From assembly GCA_021160355.1 (NCBI GenBank), contig JAGHCS010000187.1, positions 1 to 14,454 of the forward strand: a stretch of DNA of 14,454 bases. Reading direction: 5' to 3'. The notes below the pieces were generated by a model that worked only from the letters and a program-made list of their open reading frames with translations, was not told the origin of the DNA and searched no databases. The position numbers were made by a program, and so were the translations under genes. Source of the stretch: Candidatus Cloacimonadota bacterium. GTDB taxonomy: Bacteria; Cloacimonadota; Cloacimonadia; JGIOTU-2. The first letter of the stretch is position 1. Every line of letters begins with the position of its first letter. Below are positions 6,625-14,428 of this stretch, in pieces.

Positions 6625-7428
6625 TTATAAAGCAAAAATCTTTTGCATCCAATCACACACTTCATCCATTTTGAAAAGCTCATCAAAAAATTTTTGTTTG
6701 AATGCAAATGGAGTGAATGTTTCTCGAGCTGCTTTCTCTGCGGCTATTTCATACACAGACAAGCCAGAAGCACAGGCTTTTCCGTAATCCTTCTCGATTG
6801 CGCAGAAGCACCCGAGAACTGATGCAGCCATGCAACCGGTTCCTACTATCTGTCCCATTAAAGGATGTCCATTTTTCACAACATACACGTCATCTTTCCA
6901 TACAACAATGTCCTCGGGAGCAGTTATGACAACCGCTGCTTTTCTGTCTTTTGCCAATTTTTTGGCTACGTTCACGAGATCAAGTTGCACATCAACTGCT
7001 TCGACCCCACGTGTGATAACATCTTCGCCAGCAAGCTTTCCAATCTCAGAAGCATTTCCTTTAATAATATCTATAGAGCATTCATCGAGAAGCTCAAAAG
7101 CTTTTACGTTTCGAAATGGAGTGGCGCCGACACCGACAGCATCGAGCACAACAGGAATTCCCTTTTCATTCGCAGCTTTTGAAGCGATCTTCATCGATTC
7201 AATTAATTCCGATGTAAGTGTTCCTATATTGAGAACCAGTGCATTCGATAATTTAACCATATCAGCAACTTCTTCTTGTGCATGCGCCATGATTGGTAAT
7301 CCACCCGTAAGACGGACGATGTTTGCACAATCAGCAATCGTCACCCAGTTTGTGATGTGGTGAACAAGCGGATTTGTGTTTCTTATTGTCTTTAAATATT
7401 TAAAAAGCGGCAGATGGAGTTCTTGCAT
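6625..7428 (-). CDS. thiM: Hydroxyethylthiazole kinase ThiM
   Basis: ThiM phosphorylates the thiazole alcohol THZ so that salvaged thiazole can enter thiamin synthesis. Conserved segments are NPLVHHITNWVTIADCAN near the N-terminus, LNIGTL, VVLDAVGVGATPFR, IIKGNASEIGKLAG and the C-terminal GTGCMAASVLGCF, which holds the anion hole and catalytic cysteine. I place the start at ATG 7428 because GAGGT lies five bases upstream; this gives 267 residues and a 7-base gap after thiE. An ATG at 7446 is also possible: AAGGA within the end of thiE precedes it and it would overlap thiE by 11 bases. The gene implies thiazole salvage, and no thiazole synthesis genes are seen nearby. Confidence 0.95.
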   Translation of the reverse strand: MQELHLPLFKYLKTIRNTNPLVHHITNWVTIADCANIVRLTGGLPIMAHAQEEVADMVKLSNALVLNIGTLTSELIESMKIASKAANEKGIPVVLDAVGVGATPFRNVKAFELLDECSIDIIKGNASEIGKLAGEDVITRGVEAVDVQLDLVNVAKKLAKDRKAAVVITAPEDIVVWKDDVYVVKNGHPLMGQIVGTGCMAASVLGCFCAIEKDYGKACASGLSVYEIAAEKAARETFTPFAFKQKFFDELFKMDEVCDWMQKIFAL

Positions 7429-7435
7429 GTGTACC

Positions 7436-8071
7436 TCATTTCTCATTAAATTCCTTGATAATATTCTGGATTTTTTTTATTTCATTTTCGGGATCTGGAG
7501 CGGTCAGGATTGCTGAAATAATTGCGACTCCGTGCACGCCCGTTTGAAGGAGACTTTCTAAATTTTGAGAATTGATGCCACCAATGGCGACAATTGGAAT
7601 TGTGGTATTGTCCACAATTTCTTTAAGGTTGTTCAATCCGATGGGAGGGGGAGTATCCGTTTTGGTCTGCGTGACAAATATTGGACCTACACCAAGATAA
7701 TCTGCACCGAGTTTCTCAGATTCAATAGATTCTTCAAGGGTCATTGTACTCACACCGATGATTTTATTGGGCATGCGTTTTCGCACTTTGAGATAGTTTT
7801 CATCTCTTTGTCCTACATGTATTCCATCAGCATGAGAGGATAGAGCTACTTCAGGAATGTCATTAACAATAAAGCAAGTGGGGCTTTGTGAGGTAAGTTT
7901 TTGTATTATCAAAGCATTATTTTTCATGGTTTGCTGTGAAGCATCTTTATCCCGATATTGAATGACCGACACATCGTTAAGAATAGCCATACGAGTGTAT
8001 TTTTCAAACTCTCTTGTGTACATTCCATCAATGATGAAATAAAGCCCCATCTTTTTTGGCAACGTTTTCAT
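7436..8071 (-). CDS. thiE: Thiamine-phosphate synthase ThiE
   Basis: ThiE joins HMP-PP and THZ-P to thiamin phosphate with release of pyrophosphate. The 211-residue TIM-barrel protein shows the family motifs IQYRDKDAS (substrate-binding Arg and Lys), FIVNDIPEVALSSHADGIHVGQ (metal-binding Asp and active-site Gln), GVSTMTLEE, GADYLGVGPIFVTQTK and PIVAIGGIN. Start ATG at 8071 has AAAGGA six bases upstream and lies just after the terminator of the TPP riboswitch, making it the first gene of the operon. The product needs a ThiL kinase or pyrophosphokinase to become TPP, and none is in the window. Confidence 0.96.
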   Translation of the reverse strand: MKTLPKKMGLYFIIDGMYTREFEKYTRMAILNDVSVIQYRDKDASQQTMKNNALIIQKLTSQSPTCFIVNDIPEVALSSHADGIHVGQRDENYLKVRKRMPNKIIGVSTMTLEESIESEKLGADYLGVGPIFVTQTKTDTPPPIGLNNLKEIVDNTTIPIVAIGGINSQNLESLLQTGVHGVAIISAILTAPDPENEIKKIQNIIKEFNEK

Positions 8072-8086
8072 ACAATCCTTTCAAAT

Positions 8087-8116
8087 AAAAAAACCGGTTC
8101 ATCAACGATGTCCGGT
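8087..8116 (-). terminator. Intrinsic terminator in the TPP riboswitch expression platform
   Basis: On the minus strand ACCGG pairs with CCGGT and, inside, CATC pairs with GATG around a GTT loop, with small A/AA bulges between the two stems. Seven U follow at once. It lies between the aptamer and the thiE ribosome site, so it is the likely transcriptional off-switch when TPP is bound. I infer the switching; the competing antiterminator was not worked out. Confidence 0.75.
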
Positions 8117-8123
8117 GAACTCA

Positions 8124-8190
8124 TTCCTACGCCAGCATTATCTGGATCAGGTTCGAGGGTATGTTCTCAGCCCACAAGAGCACCCCTGAT
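8124..8190 (-). promoter_or_regulatory. TPP riboswitch (THI element) aptamer
   Basis: The minus strand carries the hallmark blocks of the THI element in order: AGGGGTGC, GGGCTGAGA, ATACCCTCGAACCTGATC, then AGATAATGCTGGCGTAGGAA. These are the pyrimidine-binding and pyrophosphate-binding helices of the aptamer. It sits directly before thiE with an intrinsic terminator behind it, so TPP should repress thiE, thiM, thiC and thiD, along with anything cotranscribed further on. Confidence 0.96.
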
Positions 8191-8198
8191 AAAATGAT

Positions 8199-8228
8199 AA
8201 TATTTTTACTATCCTGTAATTATGTCAA
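8199..8228 (-). promoter_or_regulatory. Likely sigma-70-type promoter of the thi operon
   Basis: The minus strand has a perfect TTGACA (8228-8223) and AATATT (8204-8199) with an 18-base spacer. Transcription would start near 8192, just before the riboswitch. The -10 matches the consensus at 4 of 6 positions and other AT-rich choices exist, so the -35 is the firmer part. Confidence 0.5.
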
Positions 8229-8236
8229 ATTTATAT

Positions 8237-9418
8237 TTAGAGATATATCTTGATCAGTTCTTTTACGAGAGACGGTTTATTCCTCACGGCAGTCTTAAAA
8301 AGTTGAAAGAGAGTGAGTTTTTCCTGGGGGATACCCTGCAGAAGACCAACAATTTCATTCAGTTCGTCATCAGAGAAGTCGAAGAAAACTTGTTTTAACT
8401 TGTAATGCACCTTTTGATGATTTCCCTTTTCTTTCATCCATTGTTTGTGATATTTTTTCAGGAATTTATTTGAAAAGTCATCTTTTTTTACTGCTTCTGC
8501 AGCGACAGTTCCTGCGATGCTTCCAGCGACAAGGATGTTACTCAAGCCACCACCAGTAACTGGATTCACCTGCCGGGCAGCATCTCCCACAAGCATTAAA
8601 TTATCACGTGTGATCTCAGGCAGGGTTTGTGCAGTGGGTACTGCGCCTGCAATAAAAGCAAGGGATTTGCTGTCAGGGAAATTCTTCTCAATAAACCCAT
8701 CAAGATACTGCTGAGCATTTTTGCCATTGCTTCTATCCGGTCTAATCCCTATACCTACATTTGCCATATTCCTTCCCTTAGGAAAAACCCACACATAACC
8801 GCCTGGAGCGATTTCATTTCCAAAATAAAAATGAGTGAGTTCAGCTTCTAAATCTATATCAGTGAGAAGGTATTGAACGCCTGGTTCTATATCTTCAAGT
8901 TTCAGTGTTGTATCAATTCCCGCTAGTTTTCCAATACGGGATTCCGGACCATCTGCACCAACGATAATGTTCGCTTTCACCTGTTTTTCTTTACTTAGAT
9001 GAGTGAACTTCACACCTGAGAGTTTACTGCTATCGAATACCAGGTCATGTACATTGGCTTTAGTAAGGATATCTACTCCGTTTTTTGCAGCTTCTTCGCA
9101 AATGAATGCGTCAAAAAGACGTCGCTCAAGTACATATCCATCGCCAACAGCTCCTGCGTTTATAATACAAGATTCACCATTTGGTGCGTAAAGTTTCGCT
9201 CCATCGATCTTTTGGGCTATCCAACGTTCATCCGGCTGGAAGAATTTCTCTAGTCCCCGAGCTGAGATGCCTTCTGCACAACGAACAGGAATACCAACTT
9301 CTCGATCTCTCTCAAGAATGAGTACTGAAGCTCCATTCTTTGCTGCAAAAAGAGCTGTCATGCTTCCTGCAGGACCGCTGCCTACTACAACAACATCATA
9401 AAAAGCTTTAAGATTCAT
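8237..9418 (-). CDS. Geranylgeranyl reductase family flavoprotein
   Basis: This FAD enzyme family saturates double bonds of polyprenyl chains, for example in archaeal ether lipids, chlorophyll side chains or polyprenols. Counting from ATG 9418 (393 residues): FAD Rossmann motif GSGPAG at 13-18, the PVRCAEGIS segment with Cys47, the substrate-side motif YVWVFP...GIG from Tyr208 (the YxWxFPx7-8GxG pattern of archaeal enzymes), and the second FAD motif GDAARQVNPVTGGG. Start 9418 is chosen because the protein then begins with the family fold at once and overlaps the ferredoxin gene by 11 bases; a longer reading from 9511 would overlap almost half of the ferredoxin gene. The immediate ferredoxin neighbour fits a ferredoxin-dependent reductase as described for Methanosarcina. 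The exact substrate is unknown; other members of this broad oxidoreductase family act elsewhere. Confidence 0.85.
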   Translation of the reverse strand: MNLKAFYDVVVVGSGPAGSMTALFAAKNGASVLILERDREVGIPVRCAEGISARGLEKFFQPDERWIAQKIDGAKLYAPNGESCIINAGAVGDGYVLERRLFDAFICEEAAKNGVDILTKANVHDLVFDSSKLSGVKFTHLSKEKQVKANIIVGADGPESRIGKLAGIDTTLKLEDIEPGVQYLLTDIDLEAELTHFYFGNEIAPGGYVWVFPKGRNMANVGIGIRPDRSNGKNAQQYLDGFIEKNFPDSKSLAFIAGAVPTAQTLPEITRDNLMLVGDAARQVNPVTGGGLSNILVAGSIAGTVAAEAVKKDDFSNKFLKKYHKQWMKEKGNHQKVHYKLKQVFFDFSDDELNEIVGLLQGIPQEKLTLFQLFKTAVRNKPSLVKELIKIYL

Positions 9419-9593
9419 CAGGTATCTCTTCAATCGCAGAAATGGGGCATGTAATAAAACATTTTGCACATCCGATGCAAATATCGAGAAAAATTGTCGC
9501 TTTCTGCTCACTCATGATTATCGCATTCTGAGGGCACACCGAAGCACAGCATGCACAAACATCACATAATGATTCAATAACTTTGTATTTCAT
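9408..9593 (-). CDS. 2[4Fe-4S] ferredoxin
   Basis: A 61-residue electron carrier with two complete cluster motifs: Cys10, Cys13, Cys16, Cys20-Pro and Cys39, Cys42, Cys45, Cys49-Pro. Cys15 is an extra, non-canonical cysteine. The gene starts three bases after the gcvPB stop with only a weak ribosome site (GAAG), so it probably depends on translational coupling. Its 3' end overlaps the geranylgeranyl reductase gene by 11 bases. The tight pairing suggests it reduces that enzyme; this is inference from context and from known archaeal reductase/ferredoxin pairs. Confidence 0.93.
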   Translation of the reverse strand: MKYKVIESLCDVCACCASVCPQNAIIMSEQKATIFLDICIGCAKCFITCPISAIEEIPDES

Positions 9594-9596
9594 GAT

Positions 9597-11045
9597 TTAA
9601 GCTTCGAAATTATATTTGATGTTAAGGTTTTTTATTGCATTGGTTTCGTCAAGTCTTGTGACTGGTGTATTCTGTGGAGCATCTTTGAGAAGTTGGGAAT
9701 TGTCTTTAGCTTCCTTTGCGATTTTGAGCATTACTTGTGCAAAATTATCCAGAGTTTCTTTGCTTTCTGTTTCTGTCGGTTCGATCATCAGCGCTTCATG
9801 CACTATGAGTGGGAAGTATATTGTGGGAGCATGGAAGCCATAGTCAAGCAAGCGCTTGGCTATATCGAGTGTTCTTACACCGTACTCTTTAAATTTTTCT
9901 CCGCAGGCAACAAATTCATGCATGATATTTTTCTGATAGGGGACTGGGTATTCAGAGCGCAATTTTGCCATCAAATAGTTTGAATTTATCACTGCATTTT
10001 CAGCAACACGCTTCAATCCTATGTCTCCTAGCATCTTAAGATAAATGTATGCACGAAGCATCACAAGAAAATTTCCAAAGTAAGAATGGACTTTGCCAAT
10101 TGAATGCTTTACATCGTAATCAAGATAATATACATATTCTTTTTTTCTTACTACAGGAATGGGTAAATATTCGACTAGTTTTTCGCTTACTCCGATACCA
10201 CCTGCGCCTGGTCCACCTCCTCCATGTGGAGTTGAAAAAGTCTTATGCAGGTTGAAGTGGACAATATCAAATCCCATATTACCGGGCCTGAGATAACCAA
10301 GCATTGCATTGAGATTCGCTCCGTCCATATACATGAGCCCGTCAACCGAATGAATAAGCTCTGCTATTTCCTGCACATCGGTTTCAAACACACCAAGAGT
10401 ATTAGGATTTGTCAGCATGAAACCTGCAATGTCGTCACTCAGCACTTCTTCCACAGCCTTGATATCAACTTTTCCGTCATCGTTGGATTTAATCTCAATC
10501 ACTTCCATGCCATGTAAAGCAGATGTGGCAGGATTGGTACCATGAGAGGAATCCGGCATGATGATCTTGGTTCGATGCCGCCCTTTATTTTTATGATAAT
10601 TATAAATGATATTTACGCCAGTAAATTCTCCATGTGCACCAGCAACAGGTTGGAGAGAGAGTGCTCTCATCCCGGAAATCTCAGCAAGATCCTGCTGAAG
10701 TTCATACATGACCTGCAATGCGCCCTGAATTGTGTCTTCCGGCTGCATCGGGTGTATGTCTGTAAAACCGGTGAGAACGTTTACGATATCATTGATTTTC
10801 GGATTGTATTTCATTGTGCATGAACCAAGAGGGTAAAAACCTTTTTCAATAAAATGATTTTTGTCCGAGAGTTCGATATAATGTCGGACAGTGTCCAACT
10901 CACTTACCTCGGGAATTCGCGGAGCATCCGAACGGAGAAGATTGGCTGGGAATATTTTTTTAACCTCATTATCAATTTTGCATTTTGGAAGCGTGTAACC
11001 TTTTCTGTTTTTTACGCTTTTTTCAAATATTGTTTTCGTTGCCAT
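9597..11045 (-). CDS. gcvPB: Glycine dehydrogenase (decarboxylating) subunit 2
   Basis: This is the PLP-binding half of the split P-protein of the glycine cleavage system. It decarboxylates glycine and passes the aminomethyl group to the lipoyl arm of GcvH. The PLP lysine is Lys268 in NLHKTFSTPHGGGGPGAGG; other conserved parts are FYPLGSCTMKYNPK, PVAGAHGEF, PDSSHGTNPA and LTNPNTLGVFE. Its 482 residues are the normal length. It starts one base after the gcvPA stop, with a strong GGAGGAGGTG ribosome site lying in the end of gcvPA. GcvT, GcvH and Lpd are not in the window. Confidence 0.97.
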   Translation of the reverse strand: MATKTIFEKSVKNRKGYTLPKCKIDNEVKKIFPANLLRSDAPRIPEVSELDTVRHYIELSDKNHFIEKGFYPLGSCTMKYNPKINDIVNVLTGFTDIHPMQPEDTIQGALQVMYELQQDLAEISGMRALSLQPVAGAHGEFTGVNIIYNYHKNKGRHRTKIIMPDSSHGTNPATSALHGMEVIEIKSNDDGKVDIKAVEEVLSDDIAGFMLTNPNTLGVFETDVQEIAELIHSVDGLMYMDGANLNAMLGYLRPGNMGFDIVHFNLHKTFSTPHGGGGPGAGGIGVSEKLVEYLPIPVVRKKEYVYYLDYDVKHSIGKVHSYFGNFLVMLRAYIYLKMLGDIGLKRVAENAVINSNYLMAKLRSEYPVPYQKNIMHEFVACGEKFKEYGVRTLDIAKRLLDYGFHAPTIYFPLIVHEALMIEPTETESKETLDNFAQVMLKIAKEAKDNSQLLKDAPQNTPVTRLDETNAIKNLNIKYNFEA

Positions 11046-11046
11046 G

Positions 11047-12393
11047 TTACACCTCCTCCATCAGTTTCTCAAGTTCATAAACAAAAGCTTCAAGCTCATG
11101 TTTCGTGCGCTTTTCTGTAACTGCGATAAGGAGTTGATCTTCATATCCATATTTAGAAATATCAACACCGGCAAAATATCCTTTATGCTTCAACTTGGAA
11201 ATTATTTCCGAAGGTGGGATTGATGTCTTAATTGCAAATTCTTTAAAGAATGGTGAAGTATTTGATGCCTCGAATCCTTCGATCCGGCATATCTTATCAT
11301 TAAGATAATGAGCTTTGATAGTGGATTGCTCTGCAACCTCACGCAATCCCTGTTTGCCCATGAGAACCATATACACTGTTGCAGCCAGCGCACAAAGCGA
11401 CTCGTTCGTGCATATATTCGAAGTGGCTTTATCTCTTCTGATGTGCTGTTCCCGAGTCTGTAAAGTGAGCACATAGCCCTTTTGTCCATTCGTATCGACC
11501 GTAGCACCGACTATTCTTCCGGGCATTTTTCTGATAAGTTTCTGATTGACTGCAAAAAATCCAAAAAGAGGTCCGCCAAGATTTTGCTTACTTCCCAGAA
11601 CCTGACCTTCACCAACGACAATATCAACGTTGTATTTCCCTGGAGGATTGAACAGCAGCAGTGAGAGCGGATCAGTAGCAACTATGAAAAGTGCCTTCTT
11701 ATTTTCGTGAATGATCGGCTCGAGAGACTCAAGGTCTTCTATTACACCTAAGAAATTTGGTGAGGGAATTAGCACTGCTGATACACCATCGGACATCTCG
11801 GACTGGAGTTTTTCCAGATCGATTCTGCCATTATTTTGTGGGATATAAACGATCTCGGGATTGAGTGGCTTTATGTAGGTTTCGATGACCTGCTTATAAT
11901 GAGGATGTATCAAACTGGAGATAATAATCTTCTTATTTTTATTATGACGAAGTGCCAGCAAGAGCGATTCTGCACAGGCAGTTGCTCCATCATACATCGA
12001 TGCATTGGATGCATCCATACCTGTTAGTTCACAGATCAAAGTCTGGTACTCATATATGAATTGCAAAGTTCCCTGGCTGACTTCTGCCTGATACGGAGTA
12101 TAAGCAGAATAAAACTCCGGACGCCCGATCACATAACTGACCGCCGCAGGAATAAAATGATCATAAATGCCTGCACCGAGGAATGATACAACTCCTGAAG
12201 TGTTAATGTTTTGCGATGCCAGAGCTTGAACTTTCTTTGTTATTTCAAATTCGGAAAGCGGTTCATCGAGTGTAAGAGGATTTCTAATGAAAAGTTCTGA
12301 AGGAATCCCCTTTAACAAGTCCTTAAAAGAAGCAACTCCGATCTCCTTGAGCATCAGCGTTCGTTGTTCATCAGTATTGGAAATAAATGGCAT
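11047..12393 (-). CDS. gcvPA: Glycine dehydrogenase (decarboxylating) subunit 1
   Basis: This is the N-terminal half of the split P-protein, partner of GcvPB. Recognised by SFLGAGIYDHFIPAAV, SAYTPYQAEVSQGTLQ, YEYQTLICELTGMDASNAS and MYDGATACAES, and by the late NLGGPLFGFFA and RIVGATVDTNGQKGYVLTLQ segments. Its 448 residues are typical. Start ATG at 12393 has AAGGAG five bases upstream. It is the first gene of a tight operon (gcvPA, gcvPB, ferredoxin, reductase). The leader is only about 40 bases from the likely promoter and holds no glycine riboswitch that I can see. Confidence 0.97.
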   Translation of the reverse strand: MPFISNTDEQRTLMLKEIGVASFKDLLKGIPSELFIRNPLTLDEPLSEFEITKKVQALASQNINTSGVVSFLGAGIYDHFIPAAVSYVIGRPEFYSAYTPYQAEVSQGTLQFIYEYQTLICELTGMDASNASMYDGATACAESLLLALRHNKNKKIIISSLIHPHYKQVIETYIKPLNPEIVYIPQNNGRIDLEKLQSEMSDGVSAVLIPSPNFLGVIEDLESLEPIIHENKKALFIVATDPLSLLLFNPPGKYNVDIVVGEGQVLGSKQNLGGPLFGFFAVNQKLIRKMPGRIVGATVDTNGQKGYVLTLQTREQHIRRDKATSNICTNESLCALAATVYMVLMGKQGLREVAEQSTIKAHYLNDKICRIEGFEASNTSPFFKEFAIKTSIPPSEIISKLKHKGYFAGVDISKYGYEDQLLIAVTEKRTKHELEAFVYELEKLMEEV

Positions 12394-12836
12394 GAATACT
12401 CCTTATATAATGTACCAATATTATTATTTGAATTTGTGAAAATTTTAACTGCAAGGACCGAGTGTCAAATTTTATTCGATTTAAACTAGGCGTTATTCTC
12501 AGTTTTTGCTGATATGAAAAAAGTTTATAAACTAGCACTTCTTCGTTTCGTATAATGATTAGAAAATCCAAATCCTATATCGCAATGCTTGTACCCGTGT
12601 CATGCTGGGAGAGTGGATCGCTTTTTTGTTGCTGGTGGTTACTGGAAATTTAAGAGAAATTTTGCAGACAATAGTGAGCGTCTCAAGTGCGAAGAAAACG
12701 ATGTGATATTTATCTCAAACAGGTAAAATCCGATATGTAAAATTATTTAATGAAAACAGCAGAAAAAATTTTATGGACAACTGAAAGCACAAAATAAATA
12801 TATAACAAAGCTTTAAATAAAATATTGGAGAAAAGA
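12394..12836. other. Intergenic region between divergent gcvPA and the solute-binding gene
   Basis: These ~440 bases hold the gcvPA promoter candidate on one side and must hold the promoter of the plus-strand gene on the other. I see no convincing -35/-10 pair for the latter; the AT-rich stretch 12791-12806 is the best place for a -10. The middle part (about 12560-12720) is richer in GC than its flanks and codes for nothing convincing in any frame. No glycine riboswitch, tRNA or clear hairpin was found. Confidence 0.5.
12442..12468 (-). promoter_or_regulatory. Possible promoter of the gcvPA operon
   Basis: The minus strand reads TTGACA (12468-12463) and TAAAAT (12447-12442) with a short 15-base spacer, about 50 bases before gcvPA. 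The AATTTGACA context resembles that of the thi promoter. The short spacer lowers confidence. Confidence 0.35.
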
Positions 12837-14291
12837 ATGAAAAAACTAATGGTCTTCGTTACATTATGCATTTTTATGAGTTCTGTTCTTGCCATTCTAA
12901 ACGCCGACATATCAAAAGAGATGGATGCACTGCAAATCTATACTGAAGAGTTTGCTCCATTAAATTTGATGATGGATGGGCAATTAACAGGTCAGGCAAC
13001 AGAAGTGGTTCAAGAGATATTGAAGAGGATGGATTTCGATAAGAACATTACTCTTCTATTGTGGTCAGATGCATTTCAAAAGCTCATGACTGAGCCCAAT
13101 ATTGCTCTATTTTCCACCTGCCTGACTTCTACGAGGAAAGATCTTTTCAAGTGGGTAGGACCTATCAGTTCTGTCGAGAACTATTTCTATACTTCAAAGG
13201 ATTGTAAGTTGGATATCAAAACGCTCGAAGATGCGAAGAAAGTTCTCAAAATTGCAGTATTGAAGGACTATGCGATTGCAGGAATTCTGAAAGAAAAAGG
13301 ATTTACAAACCTTGTTGAATATAACACAATTCAGGAAATTTTCACGGAGGTGCTCAATGGAAAAGTTAATCTTTTTCCTTGCTCGAACCTGGTCTTGAAC
13401 AGCGAAATAAAAAAACTCGGGATCGATCCTGGTGAATTTAAAAAAGCATTTTTCATTACATCGGAACTCGAATACATTGCTTTTTCAAAAGCCACGTCAA
13501 ATGAGCTGATCCAAACCTGGCAAAATCATCTTAATGATATGAAAAATGATGGCACTTTTGATAAGATCTACAAAAAATGGCTTCCAAATGAAATGCCACC
13601 GGGAATTTTCCAAATATTTACTGAGGATTATCCGCCACTCACATTTGAGGAGAATGGTCAAATTACCGGTTTCGGAACTGAAGTTGTACGTGAAATTCTC
13701 ACAAGATTGGATATTCCTGATAATATCCGCATGTCGTCTTGGGAAAATGGTTATCACCTTTGCCTTATCAATCCAAATTTTGTCCTTTTCACCATGAAGA
13801 GAACTCCTATTCGTGAGAAGCTTTTCAACTGGATCGGACCAATCGGTACGAATCGTACGATCTTTTATGCGAAAAAAGGTTCGAAGATCAAAATCAATAG
13901 TATGGAAGATGCAAAAAAAGTGGGAAAGATAGCAACTTGCTCTGCATGGTTCTCCGAGCAGGATCTTAAAGATGCAGGCTTTACAAATTTGGTGAGTTCA
14001 CCAGATCCGACAAAAAATGTTCGTCAATTGTTCGAGGGAGAAGTTGACCTTTCGATCTTTACTGATATTACAATTCCCGAAATTGCCAAACAGGCAGGAT
14101 ACTCCATAGATGATCTCGAACCGGTATACACTGTGAGTACCGGGGATTTCTATATTGCGATTTCCATGGGCACGCCTGAAAACATTATAGATGAATGGCA
14201 GCAAGTTTTTTATGAGATATATGATGATGGCACTTTGGGTAAACTCTATCAAAAATGGTTGCCGGGCAGTGAACTTCCCAAAATGAAATAA
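12837..14291 (+). CDS. Secreted protein with two tandem family 3 solute-binding domains
   Basis: The 484-residue protein likely binds a small solute such as an amino acid in the periplasm. I chose ATG 12837: GGAG lies six bases upstream, and the protein then opens with a signal peptide (MKKLMVFVTLCIFMSSVLA); a TTG at 12825 would overlap the ribosome site. Residues about 31-255 and 256-480 are two copies of the same SBP_bac_3-like domain. Paired landmarks are LTGQATEVVQEIL and ITGFGTEVVREIL, FKWVGPI and FNWIGPI, LEDAKKV and MEDAKKV, GFTNLV in both, and FDKIYKKWLP and LGKLYQKWLP. No permease, ATPase or signalling domain is attached or adjacent, so a transport or sensing partner must lie elsewhere. 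The two copies differ widely, suggesting an old duplication and perhaps different ligands. No lipobox cysteine is visible. Confidence 0.88.
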   Translation: MKKLMVFVTLCIFMSSVLAILNADISKEMDALQIYTEEFAPLNLMMDGQLTGQATEVVQEILKRMDFDKNITLLLWSDAFQKLMTEPNIALFSTCLTSTRKDLFKWVGPISSVENYFYTSKDCKLDIKTLEDAKKVLKIAVLKDYAIAGILKEKGFTNLVEYNTIQEIFTEVLNGKVNLFPCSNLVLNSEIKKLGIDPGEFKKAFFITSELEYIAFSKATSNELIQTWQNHLNDMKNDGTFDKIYKKWLPNEMPPGIFQIFTEDYPPLTFEENGQITGFGTEVVREILTRLDIPDNIRMSSWENGYHLCLINPNFVLFTMKRTPIREKLFNWIGPIGTNRTIFYAKKGSKIKINSMEDAKKVGKIATCSAWFSEQDLKDAGFTNLVSSPDPTKNVRQLFEGEVDLSIFTDITIPEIAKQAGYSIDDLEPVYTVSTGDFYIAISMGTPENIIDEWQQVFYEIYDDGTLGKLYQKWLPGSELPKMK

Positions 14292-14317
14292 TAAAATTTC
14301 AAGATTAAATAAAGCAT

Positions 14318-14353
14318 ATAGGGATGCACGTTTGTGTGTCCCTATTTTTATTT
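14318..14353 (+). terminator. Intrinsic terminator after the solute-binding gene
   Basis: ATAGGGA pairs with TCCCTAT, and the stem continues inward as TGCAC with GTGTG (one or two G-U pairs), giving about 12 base pairs around a GTTT loop. A T-rich tail (TTTTT A TTT) follows. It lies 27 bases after the stop codon. Confidence 0.9.
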
Positions 14354-14428
14354 CTAACTTTGATGAGTTGAATAATAAGAATCCTTACCACCAGACTACT
14401 CAGCCAACCGGCAGATACGCCGCGGCAA

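Noticed and set aside
6830..7363. Long plus-strand reading frame (177 residues) opposite thiM
   Set aside because: It lies wholly antisense to a clearly recognised gene and its translation has no family features.
8237..9511. Reductase gene starting at 9511
   Set aside because: The extra 31 residues overlap the ferredoxin cysteine region in another frame and resemble no family member; ATG 9418 begins the FAD fold directly.
12371..12571. Small minus-strand reading frame overlapping the gcvPA start
   Set aside because: It overlaps the gcvPA start and promoter in another frame, has no ribosome site and no recognisable protein features.
12575..12650. A 22-codon reading frame (MLVPVSCWESGSLF...) on the plus strand
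   Set aside because: No ribosome site, odd composition and no neighbours to support it; likely chance.
12394..12824. Glycine riboswitch before gcvPA
   Set aside because: None of the conserved aptamer blocks is seen on the minus strand, and the likely leader is only about 40 bases.
12825..14291. TTG at 12825 as start of the solute-binding gene
   Set aside because: The TTG and next codon are part of the GGAG ribosome site for the ATG at 12837, which opens a normal signal peptide.
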